DNA of 64,000 bases from Chloroflexota bacterium. GTDB taxonomy: Bacteria > Chloroflexota > Anaerolineae > Aggregatilineales > Phototrophicaceae. The notes under the pieces are model-generated. The model was not told the origin of the DNA. It saw only the letters and a list, made by a program, of their open reading frames with translations, and made no database searches. Below are positions 47,530 through 56,975 of this stretch, in pieces (the first letter of the stretch is position 1; each line of letters begins with the position of its first letter). The DNA lies in NCBI GenBank assembly GCA_026707665.1, contig JAPOWK010000159.1, positions 62,001 through 126,000 of the forward strand, written 5' to 3'. The position numbers and the translations under genes are program-made.

Positions 47530-47841
47530 ATGTACGCAATCGTCCGCAGTGGCGGCAAGCAGTATCGAGCGGAAGTCGGCGGGATCATTGACGTAGACCG
47601 ATTGCCGCAAGAAGTCGGCGAATCGATAGAAATCTCGGACGTTCTCTTGATCGCTAACGGTGACGACACCCGCGTTGGACGGCCGCAAGTCGAAGGCGCT
47701 TCGGTCAGAGCAACGGTGGTGGAGCAGTTCCGCGGCAAGAAAATCATCGTCTACAAGTATCGACAGCGCACAAATTACAGGCGGAAACAGGGACATCGCC
47801 AGTATTACACGCGGCTCCGCATTGAAGACATCACGCTGTAA
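47530..47841 (+). CDS. rplU: 50S ribosomal protein L21
   Basis: A 103-residue large-subunit protein. It opens MYAIVRSGGKQYRAEVGGII and has the conserved KIIVYKYRQRTNYRRKQGHRQ near the C-terminus, as in all L21. ATG 47530 with TTGGAG 9 bases upstream is chosen; a TTG at 47515 is in frame but lies inside that ribosome-binding site. It begins the rplU-rpmA-rpmE run, and rpmA follows 25 bases later. Confidence 0.97.
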   Translation: MYAIVRSGGKQYRAEVGGIIDVDRLPQEVGESIEISDVLLIANGDDTRVGRPQVEGASVRATVVEQFRGKKIIVYKYRQRTNYRRKQGHRQYYTRLRIEDITL

Positions 47842-47866
47842 TTCCGGCTAGAGGAGGCAAATCAAA

Positions 47867-48154
47867 ATGGCGCACAAAAAGGGCGGCGGTTCATCCAGCA
47901 ACGGGCGCGACAGCAATTCTAAACGCCTCGGCGTCAAAAACTTCGGCGGCGAATTTGTCATCCCCGGCAACATCATCGTTCGGCAGCGCGGCAGCAAGTT
48001 TCACCCGGGCGATGGCGTCGGCATGGGCAAGGATTACACAATCTTCGCCACGAGGGCTGGTTTCGTCACCTTTGAAAAAATTCGCGGGCGCAAAGGGCAG
48101 AAACGGATTTCTGTTTACGATTCGCACGCGAAGACGGGGCAGTCCATCAATTAA
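47867..48154 (+). CDS. rpmA: 50S ribosomal protein L27
   Basis: A 95-residue protein near the peptidyl-transferase centre. The [20 protein letters not shown] start (without the N-terminal extension cleaved in Firmicutes), [21 protein letters not shown] and [12 protein letters not shown] are diagnostic. GAGGAGG precedes the ATG. It sits between rplU and rpmE. Confidence 0.97.
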   Translation: MAHKKGGGSSSNGRDSNSKRLGVKNFGGEFVIPGNIIVRQRGSKFHPGDGVGMGKDYTIFATRAGFVTFEKIRGRKGQKRISVYDSHAKTGQSIN

Positions 48155-48212
48155 GCCGGCAGCATAAGTCATTTGCGCGACTCGCATGAGCCGCAAATGC
48201 GCGGAGGAATCC

Positions 48213-48671
48213 ATGAGAGAAGGCATCCACCCCGTATGGCACGAGACGCCGGTGCGCTGCATGACCTGCGGCACCACCTGGACGACCGGATCGACCGTCA
48301 AATCGCTGACGGTTGAGATCTGCTCGAATTGTCATCCCTTCTATACTGGCGAGCAACGCATCGTCGATACGGAAGGCCGCGTCGACAAATTCATGAAGCG
48401 CTTGCAGCAGCGCGACGAGATCCGCACCGCGCTCGACAATGCCGCGGCTGAACGCACGCCGCTCGATCTCCCAATCACCGAACTGGAAATCGGAGCGCGC
48501 TACACCAATATCCTCGAAGAAAATGGCATCGCGGTCGTCTCCGATGTGCTTGATCGCCTCGGCGACGAGGACGACGAGAACAGCATATTGGCGATTCAAG
48601 GAATTGGGCGCAAAGTCGTAAGCGACATGAAAAAGAACTTGCGGGCGCGCGGCTACCAACTAAGCAATTGA
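48213..48671 (+). CDS. rpmE: Ribosomal protein L31 fused to an RNA-polymerase alpha-CTD-like domain
   Basis: A 152-residue protein, about twice the usual L31 length. Residues 1-70 are a zinc-type L31: [15 protein letters not shown] opening, Cys16/Cys19 and Cys37/Cys40 as zinc ligands, then HPFYTGEQR and GRVDKFMKR. Residues 86-150 match the RNAP alpha-subunit C-terminal domain: [31 protein letters not shown] and [21 protein letters not shown]96, N99, G132 and K134 align with the E. coli DNA-contact residues R265, N268, G296 and K298. A helix-hairpin-helix domain of another type is the alternative. GGAGGAA precedes ATG 48213. The L31 assignment is firm; the role of the second domain is unknown. 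Confidence 0.9.
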   Translation: MREGIHPVWHETPVRCMTCGTTWTTGSTVKSLTVEICSNCHPFYTGEQRIVDTEGRVDKFMKRLQQRDEIRTALDNAAAERTPLDLPITELEIGARYTNILEENGIAVVSDVLDRLGDEDDENSILAIQGIGRKVVSDMKKNLRARGYQLSN

Positions 48672-48677
48672 CTGGAA

Positions 48678-48719
48678 AACAGACCGAATGGGCAAAAGTC
48701 AAGAAGACTCTTGTCTGTT
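48678..48719. repeat. Hairpin between rpmE and tdk
   Basis: AACAGAC (48678-48684) pairs with GTCTGTT (48713-48719), and AAGA/TCTT can pair inside the loop. It is a possible 3' processing or weak termination structure for the ribosomal-protein transcript; there is no T-run. Confidence 0.35.
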
Positions 48720-48795
48720 ATGTGTTCCCATCAGTAGTTCACGATGAACTTGATGTCGAGCGTCCTCCCCCGAACGCACGCGAGGATTCGAGGCA

Positions 48796-49377
48796 ATGAA
48801 ACATCATTCCGGTCGCATTGAAGTCATCTGCGGCAGCATGTTTTGTGGCAAGACCGAAGAACTGATTCGCCGCGTTCGCCGCGCTATAATCGCCCGGCAG
48901 AAAGTCAAGATCTTCAAGCCGAAAATCGATGACCGCTACGGCATCCAACGAATCACCAGCCATACGGGCCAATCGGTTGATGCTATTCCGGTCACGGCTT
49001 CTGGCGATATCCTTAAGCGGGCGAATCGAGATACGACGGTTGTCGCCATTGACGAAGCCCAATTTTTCGATGACGACGTCGTTAGCGTTGTGCAGCGGCT
49101 GGCGGACGAATATGCGATCCGCGTGATCATTGCCGGGCTCGATACCGATTTCCGCGGCCAGCCCTTCGGCGCCATGCCGCATCTACTGAGCATTGCCGAG
49201 GAGGTGATCAAGCTGCAGGCGATTTGCGTGGTCTGTGGTGAAGCGGCCAGCCGTACGCAGCGTTTGGTGGATGGCCGCCCGGCCGCCCTGGACGACCCAA
49301 TCATACTGGTGGGCGCGCAAGAGTCGTACGAAGCGCGCTGTCGCCTGCATCACGAAGTGTTGCCAGTAAGCCGCTAA
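48796..49377 (+). CDS. tdk: Thymidine kinase
   Basis: Type II thymidine kinase for dTMP salvage, 193 residues. It has the P-loop [20 protein letters not shown], Walker [16 protein letters not shown], the lasso region ([14 protein letters not shown]), the first zinc pair in AICVVCGEA and the second region ([17 protein letters not shown]). All are standard for the TK1-like family. It follows rpmE at a distance of 124 bases, a neighbourhood common in Chloroflexota and Firmicutes. Confidence 0.96.
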   Translation: MKHHSGRIEVICGSMFCGKTEELIRRVRRAIIARQKVKIFKPKIDDRYGIQRITSHTGQSVDAIPVTASGDILKRANRDTTVVAIDEAQFFDDDVVSVVQRLADEYAIRVIIAGLDTDFRGQPFGAMPHLLSIAEEVIKLQAICVVCGEAASRTQRLVDGRPAALDDPIILVGAQESYEARCRLHHEVLPVSR

Positions 49378-49409
49378 GCGCTTGCACCTGTTTACGTTGC
49401 GGGCACCGA

Positions 49410-49476
49410 ACCCCACCCCCCGGCCCCCTCCCCGACGAGTCAGGGCGCGCGTAGACACTGCGCTTCGAGGGGGAGC
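49410..49476. repeat. C-rich/G-rich intergenic repeat, copy 2
   Basis: The core ACCCCACCCCCCGGCCCC (49410-49427) matches copy 1 near pgk at 16 of 18 bases. It is followed by TCCCCGACG, a mixed middle and a G-rich right end (CGAGGGGGAGCTA). It lies in the 212-base space between the convergent tdk and sucD genes. No other gene or terminator is visible in that space. Confidence 0.65.
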
Positions 49477-49589
49477 TAAATGCGGCGGGATGCAAGGTCT
49501 ATTGCGTTGGCGGCTGTCGTGCAGCGCGTGTTTCCAGTATTGATTTAAACCTGCGGTCGACGAAAATGACGGACTGGCTTGGCGAAGTG

Positions 49590-50447
49590 TCAGGCAAGCA
49601 GGCTCGGTATCTCTTCCGGATTGGCGGCGACGCGCGCCCCGGCCGCTTCCAGCGCCAGAATCTTTTCTTCAGCCGAACCCTCGCCGCCGTCTACGATGGC
49701 CCCGGCGTGGCCCATACGCTTGCCAGGAGGCGCGCTGAGACCGGCGATAAAGGCTGCGACCGGCTTCGTCATCGTGTTCTTGATGTAGCTTGCGGCGGCG
49801 ATCTCCGCGCTCCCGCCAATCTCGCCGAGTAAGGCGACTTTTTCCGTCTCCGGATCGTTCTCGAACATCTCCAGTACATCGACAAATGTCGTGCCGATGA
49901 CCGGATCGCCACCGATGCCGACAATGGTCGAAATCCCAATGCCATGGTTTTTCATGGCGAAGCCAACTTCATAAGTCAGGGTGCCGCTCTTGGATACCAC
50001 GCCCACGTTTCCGGGCGTGGCAACCATCGCCGGGATGATGCCGACTTTGGCCTGTCCCGGCGTCATGACGCCCGGACAATTTGGACCAATCAGGCGCGTA
50101 CCGCGGCCGCGGCAAACGGCGAGCACTCGCATCATGTCCGAGACGGGAATATGCTCCGTCAAGCATATCACCAGCGCGATGCCAGCGTCAGCCGCTTCCA
50201 TAATGGCGTCGGCGGCAAAGCGGGCCGGAACCGTCACAAGGCTGACATCCGCATTGGTCGTCTCCACCGCCATGCGCATGGTATCGAACACGGGCGCGCC
50301 CTCGAACCATTCGCCGCCTTTGCCCGGCGTTACGCCACCAACCACATCGGTGCCATAATCCATCATCAGCTTGGCATGGAAGCCGCCTTGCCGACCGGTG
50401 ATGCCCTGTACCAGAACGCGCGCGTTCCTATCGATGAGGATTGCCAT
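49590..50447 (-). CDS. sucD: Succinyl-CoA ligase, alpha subunit
   Basis: Couples succinyl-CoA cleavage to nucleotide triphosphate synthesis in the TCA cycle. The 285-residue protein has the CoA-binding [20 protein letters not shown], the [16 protein letters not shown] segment and a region around [20 protein letters not shown], with the phosphorylated His expected in [13 protein letters not shown]. It lies 1 base after sucC on the same strand; the two subunits form one complex. Confidence 0.97.
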   Translation of the reverse strand: MAILIDRNARVLVQGITGRQGGFHAKLMMDYGTDVVGGVTPGKGGEWFEGAPVFDTMRMAVETTNADVSLVTVPARFAADAIMEAADAGIALVICLTEHIPVSDMMRVLAVCRGRGTRLIGPNCPGVMTPGQAKVGIIPAMVATPGNVGVVSKSGTLTYEVGFAMKNHGIGISTIVGIGGDPVIGTTFVDVLEMFENDPETEKVALLGEIGGSAEIAAASYIKNTMTKPVAAFIAGLSAPPGKRMGHAGAIVDGGEGSAEEKILALEAAGARVAANPEEIPSLLA

Positions 50448-50448
50448 A

Positions 50449-51609
50449 TCAGCCCTGCTCCTTTACCGCAGCAACCGCTTGTTGCGCGGCCTCGGTCAGC
50501 GTATCCGCGCTCGTGATATTGGGAATTTGCGCTTCACTGATGATCTTGCTGCCTTCCGCTGCGTTGGTGCCTTGCAGCCGAATCACCATTGGCACATCGG
50601 GGTTCACCTCATTGTAGGCAGTTAGAATCCCATGCGCGACTTCATCGCAACGAGTGATGCCGCCAAAGATATTAAAGAGCACGCATTTGACATTGTCGTC
50701 CGACAGGATAATGCGAAGGGCAGCGGCCACTTGTTCCGGCGATGCGCCACCGCCAATATCCAGGAAATTCGCCGGACCAATGCCGTCCGCGTCGCCATAT
50801 AGCTTGGTCATGTCCATCGTGGTCATCGCCAAGCCCGCGCCGTTCACCATGCAGCCGATCTGGCCCTCGAGTTTGATATAGGTGATGCCGGCTTCGCGCG
50901 CCTGACGTTCCGAGCTTGGCTCGCCACTGGTATCACGCTGCTTGGTCAGCGCCGGCTGCCGAAAGAGAGCGTTATCATCAATGATTACCTTGCCGTCGAT
51001 CGCCAGCAATTCGCCTTCGCCCGTAATGACAAGGGGATTGATCTCAGCCAGCTCGGCATCGCTTTTGCGATAGCACCGATAGAGCCCATCCAGGATACTG
51101 GCAAAACTCCGCCAGTGCGCCCTTGGCATGCCCATGGCGCTTGCCAGAAACGTCATCTGATAATTCTGCAATCCCATTATCGGATCTATGTGCTCGCGAA
51201 TGATGGCATCGGGGCGTTCGCGATTCAACTCTTCAATATCCATGCCGCCTTCCATGGATGCCATGATGAGTGGCATGCCGGCGGCGCGATCGTTGGTGAC
51301 CGCCAAATAGATTTCCTGCCGAATATCAGCGCCGGGGTCAACGAGCACGCGTTCGACCGTCAGCCCTTTAATGTCCATCCCAATGATATGCTCGGCATGA
51401 ATTCTCGCTTCATCCGCGCCGCGCGCGACTTTGACGCCACCGGCTTTACCGCGACCGCCGACGTGCACCTGCGCCTTAACGACGATGACGCCGCCCAATT
51501 CCTTGGCGATGGCATAGGCCTCCTCCGGGTTCGTCGCGACCTTTCCTTGCGGTATGGGAATGCCATATTCGGCAAAAAGAAACTTCGACTGATATTCATG
51601 CAAATTCAA
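50449..51609 (-). CDS. sucC: Succinyl-CoA ligase, beta subunit
   Basis: The 386-residue ATP-grasp subunit. [20 protein letters not shown] is the standard start; [18 protein letters not shown] binds nucleotide, [23 protein letters not shown] lies near the metal site, and [12 protein letters not shown] with [19 protein letters not shown] completes the fold. It is the first gene of the sucCD operon, with a possible promoter about 120 bases upstream. Confidence 0.97.
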   Translation of the reverse strand: MNLHEYQSKFLFAEYGIPIPQGKVATNPEEAYAIAKELGGVIVVKAQVHVGGRGKAGGVKVARGADEARIHAEHIIGMDIKGLTVERVLVDPGADIRQEIYLAVTNDRAAGMPLIMASMEGGMDIEELNRERPDAIIREHIDPIMGLQNYQMTFLASAMGMPRAHWRSFASILDGLYRCYRKSDAELAEINPLVITGEGELLAIDGKVIIDDNALFRQPALTKQRDTSGEPSSERQAREAGITYIKLEGQIGCMVNGAGLAMTTMDMTKLYGDADGIGPANFLDIGGGASPEQVAAALRIILSDDNVKCVLFNIFGGITRCDEVAHGILTAYNEVNPDVPMVIRLQGTNAAEGSKIISEAQIPNITSADTLTEAAQQAVAAVKEQG

Positions 51610-51728
51610 AATCGATGGCCTCCATCACTCTTCGAGCTGGCAGTTCAGTCGATCACAACAATCTGCCAACAATTGCGCTTCCACCGCTGCCAGGCGAATT
51701 TTGCTACGCCAAGATCTATGCGCAAAAG

Positions 51729-51757
51729 ACTATAGTCTACCCATGGTGAAACGTGAA
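51729..51757 (-). promoter_or_regulatory. Candidate promoter for sucCD
   Basis: Read leftward, TTCACG (51757-51752), a 17-base spacer and TATAGT (51734-51729). The -10 box lies inside the palindrome GACTATAGTC. Leader length to sucC is about 110 bases. Confidence 0.4.
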
Positions 51758-51891
51758 TAAATCGGCGCTAGTCCAAGACCTGAGCACGTTTCGCTTAAGC
51801 CAGACGGCGTGCGACTCGCTGTGGCTGGCGGCCCAATTCGACCTCATGTCGACTGCGCGCGGGCGTGGCTAGATTACGTTAACCTCGGCTT

Positions 51892-51907
51892 ATTCTCAAG
51901 TGAGAAT
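51892..51907. promoter_or_regulatory. Palindromic operator candidate
   Basis: ATTCTCA (51892-51898), spacer AG and TGAGAAT (51901-51907) are a perfect 7-base dyad, about 110 bases before the LysM protein start, where a dimeric regulator could bind. The cognate regulator is unknown. Confidence 0.45.
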
Positions 51908-52018
51908 TCCGCAGCGTGGAATGCCGTCATTTTGCTTTGTGCGCTATGCCAAATCTGAGTAGACTATACAGAAGCGCGACCGCCACTGAGCTATGTTTCA
52001 CGGTAACAGGAGAAGACG

Positions 52019-53827
52019 ATGAAAAAACGACTGTCGATCATTTTCATCACGTCGTTGTTGCTAATCATCAGCATATCATTCAGCCAAGACGACACCGTCA
52101 CCAACCTTCTGGAAAACGGCGACTTTGAAGGAAACTTTGTTGAATTAGATGGCGCGGACCCGCGGAACGTGGCCGAATCCTGGACGCCCTGGCATATCGC
52201 CGCATCGGATACAAGCCCGTCCTTCGCCAATCACAATCCGAATTACGATGAAGAAACGGACCGGATCCGGCTAGACGAAGATGGCAAGGCGCAAAAATAC
52301 TTCACGCTATTCGCCACGCATCAAGGCGGCATTTATCAAGAAGTGGATTCGCTGACGAGCGGCACGACCTATCGCTTCAGTATTTATGCCTATGTTTGGT
52401 CGTCCAGCTTCGAGGACATTGATGTCAGTGAAGATCCCGGCGATGTGGTAGTGCGCGTCGGCATCGATCCAAACGGCGGCACCGATGGCGCCAGCGAAGA
52501 CGTTATCTGGTCGACCGCGGCGACTTTCTTTTATGACGCCTACCGCCAATACGCGGTGATTGCGACGGCAGAAAGCGCGAGCGTCACCGTGTTCGTGGAA
52601 TCGACAGTCGGCGAACCGCGCGCCAACACCTACATATATTTGGATGATGCCGTGCTGGAGGTCGCCAGCGAAACGGTGGTGGTGGTCGAACATACGCCGA
52701 CCCCCGAAACCAACACGGGGCTGGTAAATGACACGGCGACTCCAACGCCTTCGCCTTCCCCAACCGAAGATGCGCAGCAAGGCGGAGCCACTGGACAAGA
52801 GGGCGGTAGCGAACCGCAAGATGCGACAGCGACACCTACCGCGACACTGACGCCAACTGCGACGGCGACCGCGACGGCAACGCCCTTGCCCATTCCAGCG
52901 ACGGAGGAAGCCACGGCGACCGAATCTGGCGAGTTTCCTGATACGGTTGTGCATATCGTGGTGGCCGAAGACACGGTCAGCGGCTTGGCGCTTCAGTACG
53001 GTAGCACGGTCGATGCGATACGGCGCGCCAACGACCTGGACGAGTCCAGCCTGATCGTCGTTGGTCAACGGCTCATTATTCCGGTGAACTTGCCGCCCGC
53101 CTCAGCCGTGGCTGCCACCGGTACCCCAGACTCAACCTTCACTCCAGCGCCAACGCTAACCCCAACGTCTACGCCTACTTCCACCCCCACCATAACGCCA
53201 TCGCCGACAGCGACCCCGATAACATACCAAATCCAGCCGGGCGATACCTTGGTGAATATCGCGCAGCAGTATGGCACGACCGTGGACTTGTTGGTTGCAG
53301 CCAACAACATTCCGAATCCGGACCAAATATCGGTAGGTCAGATTTTGCTGATTCCGACTGCAATCCCGCCGACGCCCGCCGGCAATCTGCGTCCAACGGT
53401 CACCTTGTTTCCCACTGACGGACCGACGTTGGATCCGGCAGTAGCCACCGCAGCGCCGCCTTGGTACACCATTTATGTCGTGCAAGTCGGCGACACGCTA
53501 GATGAGATCGCGCGCGAACATGGCACGACAGTCCAGGCATTGGTGGAGCTCAATGACATTGCCGATCCAGGCAGAATTGATCCAGGTCAAGAAATCAAAA
53601 TCCCCTCGCCCTACCCGACGCCTACGCTCACACCAACAGCTACGCCGCAGCCGACTTTCACGCCGCTGCCAACGGATTTTCCAGTAACTTATACCGTCCA
53701 AACGGGCGACACGCTTTACATTATCGCCGCGCGTTACGGCGTCAGCGTCGTTGAACTGGCGCAACTCAACGGCATCACCGATTACGAAAACCTGACCGTT
53801 GGCCAGGTATTGACCATCCCCAGCTGA
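52019..53827 (+). CDS. Secreted four-LysM protein with N-terminal CBM-like domain
   Basis: A 602-residue exported protein. The signal peptide (MKKRLSIIFITSLLLIISISFS) is followed by a jelly-roll-like domain (residues about 27-220) starting NLLENGDFEG, as in CBM4/9-type modules. A Thr/Pro/Ala-rich linker comes next, then four LysM motifs of about 45 residues beginning near VVHIVVAEDTVSGLALQYG, ITYQIQPGDTLVNIAQQYG, YTIYVVQVGDTLDEIAREHG and VTYTVQTGDTLYIIAARYG, separated by further Pro/Thr linkers. LysM binds peptidoglycan or other GlcNAc polymers. No catalytic domain is seen, so it probably serves as a wall-bound scaffold. Confidence 0.88.
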   Translation: MKKRLSIIFITSLLLIISISFSQDDTVTNLLENGDFEGNFVELDGADPRNVAESWTPWHIAASDTSPSFANHNPNYDEETDRIRLDEDGKAQKYFTLFATHQGGIYQEVDSLTSGTTYRFSIYAYVWSSSFEDIDVSEDPGDVVVRVGIDPNGGTDGASEDVIWSTAATFFYDAYRQYAVIATAESASVTVFVESTVGEPRANTYIYLDDAVLEVASETVVVVEHTPTPETNTGLVNDTATPTPSPSPTEDAQQGGATGQEGGSEPQDATATPTATLTPTATATATATPLPIPATEEATATESGEFPDTVVHIVVAEDTVSGLALQYGSTVDAIRRANDLDESSLIVVGQRLIIPVNLPPASAVAATGTPDSTFTPAPTLTPTSTPTSTPTITPSPTATPITYQIQPGDTLVNIAQQYGTTVDLLVAANNIPNPDQISVGQILLIPTAIPPTPAGNLRPTVTLFPTDGPTLDPAVATAAPPWYTIYVVQVGDTLDEIAREHGTTVQALVELNDIADPGRIDPGQEIKIPSPYPTPTLTPTATPQPTFTPLPTDFPVTYTVQTGDTLYIIAARYGVSVVELAQLNGITDYENLTVGQVLTIPS

Positions 53828-54181
53828 GCCGAGTCAGGGCGACAAACGCGTTCCGACCAAAACTTTGGAATTGTGGCTCGCGCAAAATCAGGCGCGGGCT
53901 GCTTTTTTCAACGGGCGGGTTTACAATTCGGCGACTGGCTTATGGGGCATACCGGCAAAGATCTTCTTCGCCAATGATTCAGCGTGATATCGTCATACAT
54001 GTCCGCTTAGGGAAGCCGCAACAACCCGAGCTATTGAGCGCGCAAGGCTAATCCAACTGCCGTAAGATGGACTGACATACTGGTGAAGCTCCTATGCCAG
54101 CGAACGACATACTCTATGTCAAATCAACGACTCGCGTGCCCTTGGGACAGTCGAATGAGCGAAGGCGCAAAAGGATGTCAC
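53828..54181. other. Intergenic region between the two LysM genes
   Basis: 354 bases containing a strong terminator for the first LysM gene (listed separately). The remainder may hold a promoter for the M23 gene, but no box pair stands out. No RNA gene was recognised. Confidence 0.5.
53875..53908 (+). terminator. Rho-independent terminator after the LysM gene
   Basis: GGCTCGCGC (53875-53883) pairs with GCGCGGGCT (53892-53900) over nine positions including two G-U pairs, loop AAAATCAG, followed by GC and TTTTTT (53903-53908). It starts 47 bases past the stop codon. Confidence 0.8.
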
Positions 54182-55699
54182 TTGAACAAGTCATTTGCAA
54201 ATTGTCTGGTATTGCTATTGGCATTTCTCATTTTCGCGCCGACCCCGCATGCCGCTCAAGAGTCAAGCGATGGGGCATTCACCGTGCACGTCGTACAGCG
54301 TGGCGAAAATCTGTTTCGAATCGCGCTGAAATACAACCGATTCGCCGAAGACATTGCTGAAGCCAATGGCATCACCAACAACGACACGATATCCGTCGGT
54401 CAACGTCTGATCATTCCGCTGGCGGCGGATTCGCCACAGCAAGGTATCACGCACGTCGTTGCCTCAGGCGAGACGCTCGCCAGTATCGCCGCAACTTATG
54501 GCAAAAGCCTGGCGGAGCTCACATCGCTAAACCGGCTGGCCTCGGCCGATCTCATTTATGTTGGCCAGGAACTGACTATCGTCGCCGGTGATGACGAAGG
54601 GGCAAGCGAACTGTCAGACGACACGCCATCCAGTGCGCCGACCGACGGCCAGGTTTCGCCTGTGCCGACAGCCCTTCCCAGCCAGGGAATCCATCATTCG
54701 TTTTCACGTTCTGGTGATCCAGCCACTGTCTTTATACATACGGTGAAATCTGGCGAGACGCTGTCGGAAATCGGGCTGCGCTACCACCAGACGATCGATG
54801 CCCTAGCGCGCGCCAATAATATGGCTGACCCGAGCTTCCTCAGTGTGGGCCAGCGCCTGACCATACCCGGCATCCTGCTGCCACAATTGACGCAAGAGCT
54901 GCCAGAATCCGTGGTGGCTTTCACCATTGATCCGCTCGTTTTTGAGGCGGGGCGCAGCGGGCGAGTCGAACTGCTCACCAGTGAACCGGTGACGATCTCG
55001 GGTCAATTTCTTGGGCGACAGCTGCGGGTCATCGAGCGCGAAGCGGGGATGCGCCACAATATACTCATCGGCATCCCCATGTTCACGAAGATGAGCGCCT
55101 ACCCCCTGACGCTCGAGCTCACCGATGACTTGGGGCAGTCCCACCAGATCGCCGCCAACGTACAGGTAATCAGTGGCGGCTACGGTCGTCAAACGATCAA
55201 GATCGCTGACAGTGAGTTGTTGGCGCCCGCGGTAGAAGAAGAGGAGTTTTCTCTGCTGGCCCATGCGACCGCCGGCTTCAGCCTCGAGCGTACCTGGACC
55301 GATGGGCTGAGCTTGCCAGCGGCCGCCCCCATCAACGCCGTCTTTGGCACGTTGCGTTCTTACAACGGAAGTCCTTTCAATCGCTACCACGGTGGCGTGG
55401 ACTTCGCTGGCGCGCCTGGCACGTCGATCCTTGCGGCGGCCGATGGAACTGTGGTCATGGTTGATCGCCTGCAGATCCGCGGCCACACGACCGTTATTGA
55501 CCACGGTTGGGGTCTGTTTACCCTTTACGCGCATCAAGACGAAACGCTGGTCGCGTTAAGGGCGGAGGTGAAATCGGGCCAAGTAATCGGCACGGTTGGC
55601 TCAACCGGACGGAGCACAGGACCGCATTTGCACTGGGAAGCATGGCTTAACGGTGTCAACGTCGACCCAATGCAATGGGTGGAGGAAGCCTTTCCATGA
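54182..55699 (+). CDS. Secreted LysM-M23 peptidase (NlpD/EnvC-like)
   Basis: A 505-residue exported protein. It has three LysM motifs (FTVHVVQRGENLFRIALKYN, ITHVVASGETLASIAATYG, FIHTVKSGETLSEIGLRYH), a beta-rich middle domain and a C-terminal M23 domain. The zinc-site segments are RYHGGVDFAGAPG (H and D) and GPHLHWEAW (HXH), so it is probably an active peptidoglycan endopeptidase. The start is taken as TTG 54182 because AAGGA lies 6 bases before it and the peptide then begins with a clean signal sequence (MNKSFANCLVLLLAFLIFA). Longer frames to 54083 lack a ribosome-binding site. Confidence 0.88.
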   Translation: MNKSFANCLVLLLAFLIFAPTPHAAQESSDGAFTVHVVQRGENLFRIALKYNRFAEDIAEANGITNNDTISVGQRLIIPLAADSPQQGITHVVASGETLASIAATYGKSLAELTSLNRLASADLIYVGQELTIVAGDDEGASELSDDTPSSAPTDGQVSPVPTALPSQGIHHSFSRSGDPATVFIHTVKSGETLSEIGLRYHQTIDALARANNMADPSFLSVGQRLTIPGILLPQLTQELPESVVAFTIDPLVFEAGRSGRVELLTSEPVTISGQFLGRQLRVIEREAGMRHNILIGIPMFTKMSAYPLTLELTDDLGQSHQIAANVQVISGGYGRQTIKIADSELLAPAVEEEEFSLLAHATAGFSLERTWTDGLSLPAAAPINAVFGTLRSYNGSPFNRYHGGVDFAGAPGTSILAAADGTVVMVDRLQIRGHTTVIDHGWGLFTLYAHQDETLVALRAEVKSGQVIGTVGSTGRSTGPHLHWEAWLNGVNVDPMQWVEEAFP

Positions 55700-55725
55700 C
55701 CACGTGGCGAAATCGCGCGGACCGG

Positions 55726-56877
55726 CTAGTTGACGTAGGCGCCGTCCAGGGCTTCAAAGTCTGTGAAGAGAAAGTGATCATGATAATAGTGTATCCACAA
55801 GAATGACAGAATCGCCGTGTAATAGGCGATGTCAAAATGGCTGTTGCCGTCAATGCCGGGTCGTACAATCGCAGCCAGCACGTACACTAGCAAGAAAATG
55901 AGAGCGGAACCAATGAGCAGAGCGGCGCTAAAACCATATAGAGCGCGCGCGTCTTTCGTGCGCCGGCTGTAACGGGCGACCAGAGGCGCGTCTTTGTCCA
56001 ACTCGCCAGCCATTTGGCGTATCTTGATGATATAGAAGGTGATCGCCAGGTACTGGAAGGAGTGCCAGGTATTTAGCCCCTGAAATGCGGTGTCAAGATT
56101 GGGCAGGAGCGGCGTGAAAAAGGCCACCAGAACGGTGAGACTAATGAAGGCGAACTTGGGCAGGTTCAGCACACCGTGATAATACTCGTAAATGGTCTTG
56201 ACCACGTAAGACAGCAGCGCGCAGCTAAAGACAACGGACACCAGGATAAAGAACCAGGGATTGCCCGGCTGCTGGAACAAATCGGGGATTGCTTCGCCCA
56301 GATCATTCTGCCCAATTTCAAAAGCGCCCTGGCTGATTTTCCACATCGCAATGGGAAAGAGGCTGGTCAAAACGATAGCGTAGTCAATGAGGCGAGAAAT
56401 TGGACTCAGTGTGCTTCGGCGCACGAAATTGGCCTCTTTGTGATTGTAAAGTTCGACTATATATGTCACCTGATGCAAGACGTGCAATGATGCCCAAAAG
56501 AAGAAAAACGTCAGCATCAGGTTCAAATTAAGAAATGCCAGCGAAATCACCAGGATCGGTATGATGATCGAAGAACGAACCAGCGTCGGATAACGCTCCT
56601 TGAATCGTTCATCCAGACCGGTGCGCAAAAAAGTCGACATCATGTGCGGACCGCCGATTGCGACCGCGACGAAGGTATTCACCAGGTTGCGACTGATATC
56701 GTCTTCGAGCCCCAAGTGAACGCCGAGCAGGTACATCAAATACGGTAGGGGCACGACAACTACGCTGAGCGTAATGAAGAACAGATCCCAGCGTTTATTC
56801 CGCAGCCAATAATTGCTCTTGTCAATTTCAGCCGAATAAAGATCGGAGTTAGATAGCGGGAACGCAGTGCTGGCCAT
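55726..56877 (-). CDS. Histidine-rich polytopic membrane protein
   Basis: A 383-residue protein with about eight membrane helices. I do not recognise a named family. Histidines cluster in conserved-looking segments: AIGGPHMMSTFLRTG, FWASLHVLHQVTYIVELYN, NTWHSFQYLAITFYI and the near-terminal WIHYYHDHFLF. Pairs of His at helix ends are typical of membrane di-iron or other metal sites (desaturase-like, Brp/Blh-like), so metal binding is a reasonable inference but not shown. GGAG lies 8 bases before the ATG, and a good promoter precedes it. Two small membrane proteins lie upstream on the same strand. Confidence 0.65.
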   Translation of the reverse strand: MASTAFPLSNSDLYSAEIDKSNYWLRNKRWDLFFITLSVVVVPLPYLMYLLGVHLGLEDDISRNLVNTFVAVAIGGPHMMSTFLRTGLDERFKERYPTLVRSSIIIPILVISLAFLNLNLMLTFFFFWASLHVLHQVTYIVELYNHKEANFVRRSTLSPISRLIDYAIVLTSLFPIAMWKISQGAFEIGQNDLGEAIPDLFQQPGNPWFFILVSVVFSCALLSYVVKTIYEYYHGVLNLPKFAFISLTVLVAFFTPLLPNLDTAFQGLNTWHSFQYLAITFYIIKIRQMAGELDKDAPLVARYSRRTKDARALYGFSAALLIGSALIFLLVYVLAAIVRPGIDGNSHFDIAYYTAILSFLWIHYYHDHFLFTDFEALDGAYVN

Positions 56878-56907
56878 GAAGAATCTCCAACGCCGTTAGC
56901 TCACCCA

Positions 56908-56935
56908 ATTATACAAGATTTATTTAGCAACACAA
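56908..56935 (-). promoter_or_regulatory. Sigma-70-type promoter for the His-rich membrane protein
   Basis: Read leftward, TTGTGT (56935-56930), 16 bases, and a perfect TATAAT (56913-56908); the start codon is 31 bases further. Confidence 0.6.
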
Positions 56936-56975
56936 AGTAAATTTTCCGATAGAACGCTTTGTCGCGGGGAGGCAA

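Larger units (their letters stand above)
51610..52018. other. Intergenic region between sucC and the LysM gene
   Basis: A 409-base divergent region. It contains a leftward promoter candidate for sucC and a palindrome (both listed separately). The word GTAGACTATA occurs on both strands: leftward at 51738-51729 and rightward at 51959-51968, the latter about 50 bases before the LysM start. No RNA gene or ORF of interest was found. Confidence 0.5.

Noticed and set aside
52680..53680. Repetitive Thr/Pro-coding sequence that might look like a tandem repeat or CRISPR
   Set aside because: The repeats are degenerate codons of linker regions between LysM domains; there are no identical spacers or direct repeats.
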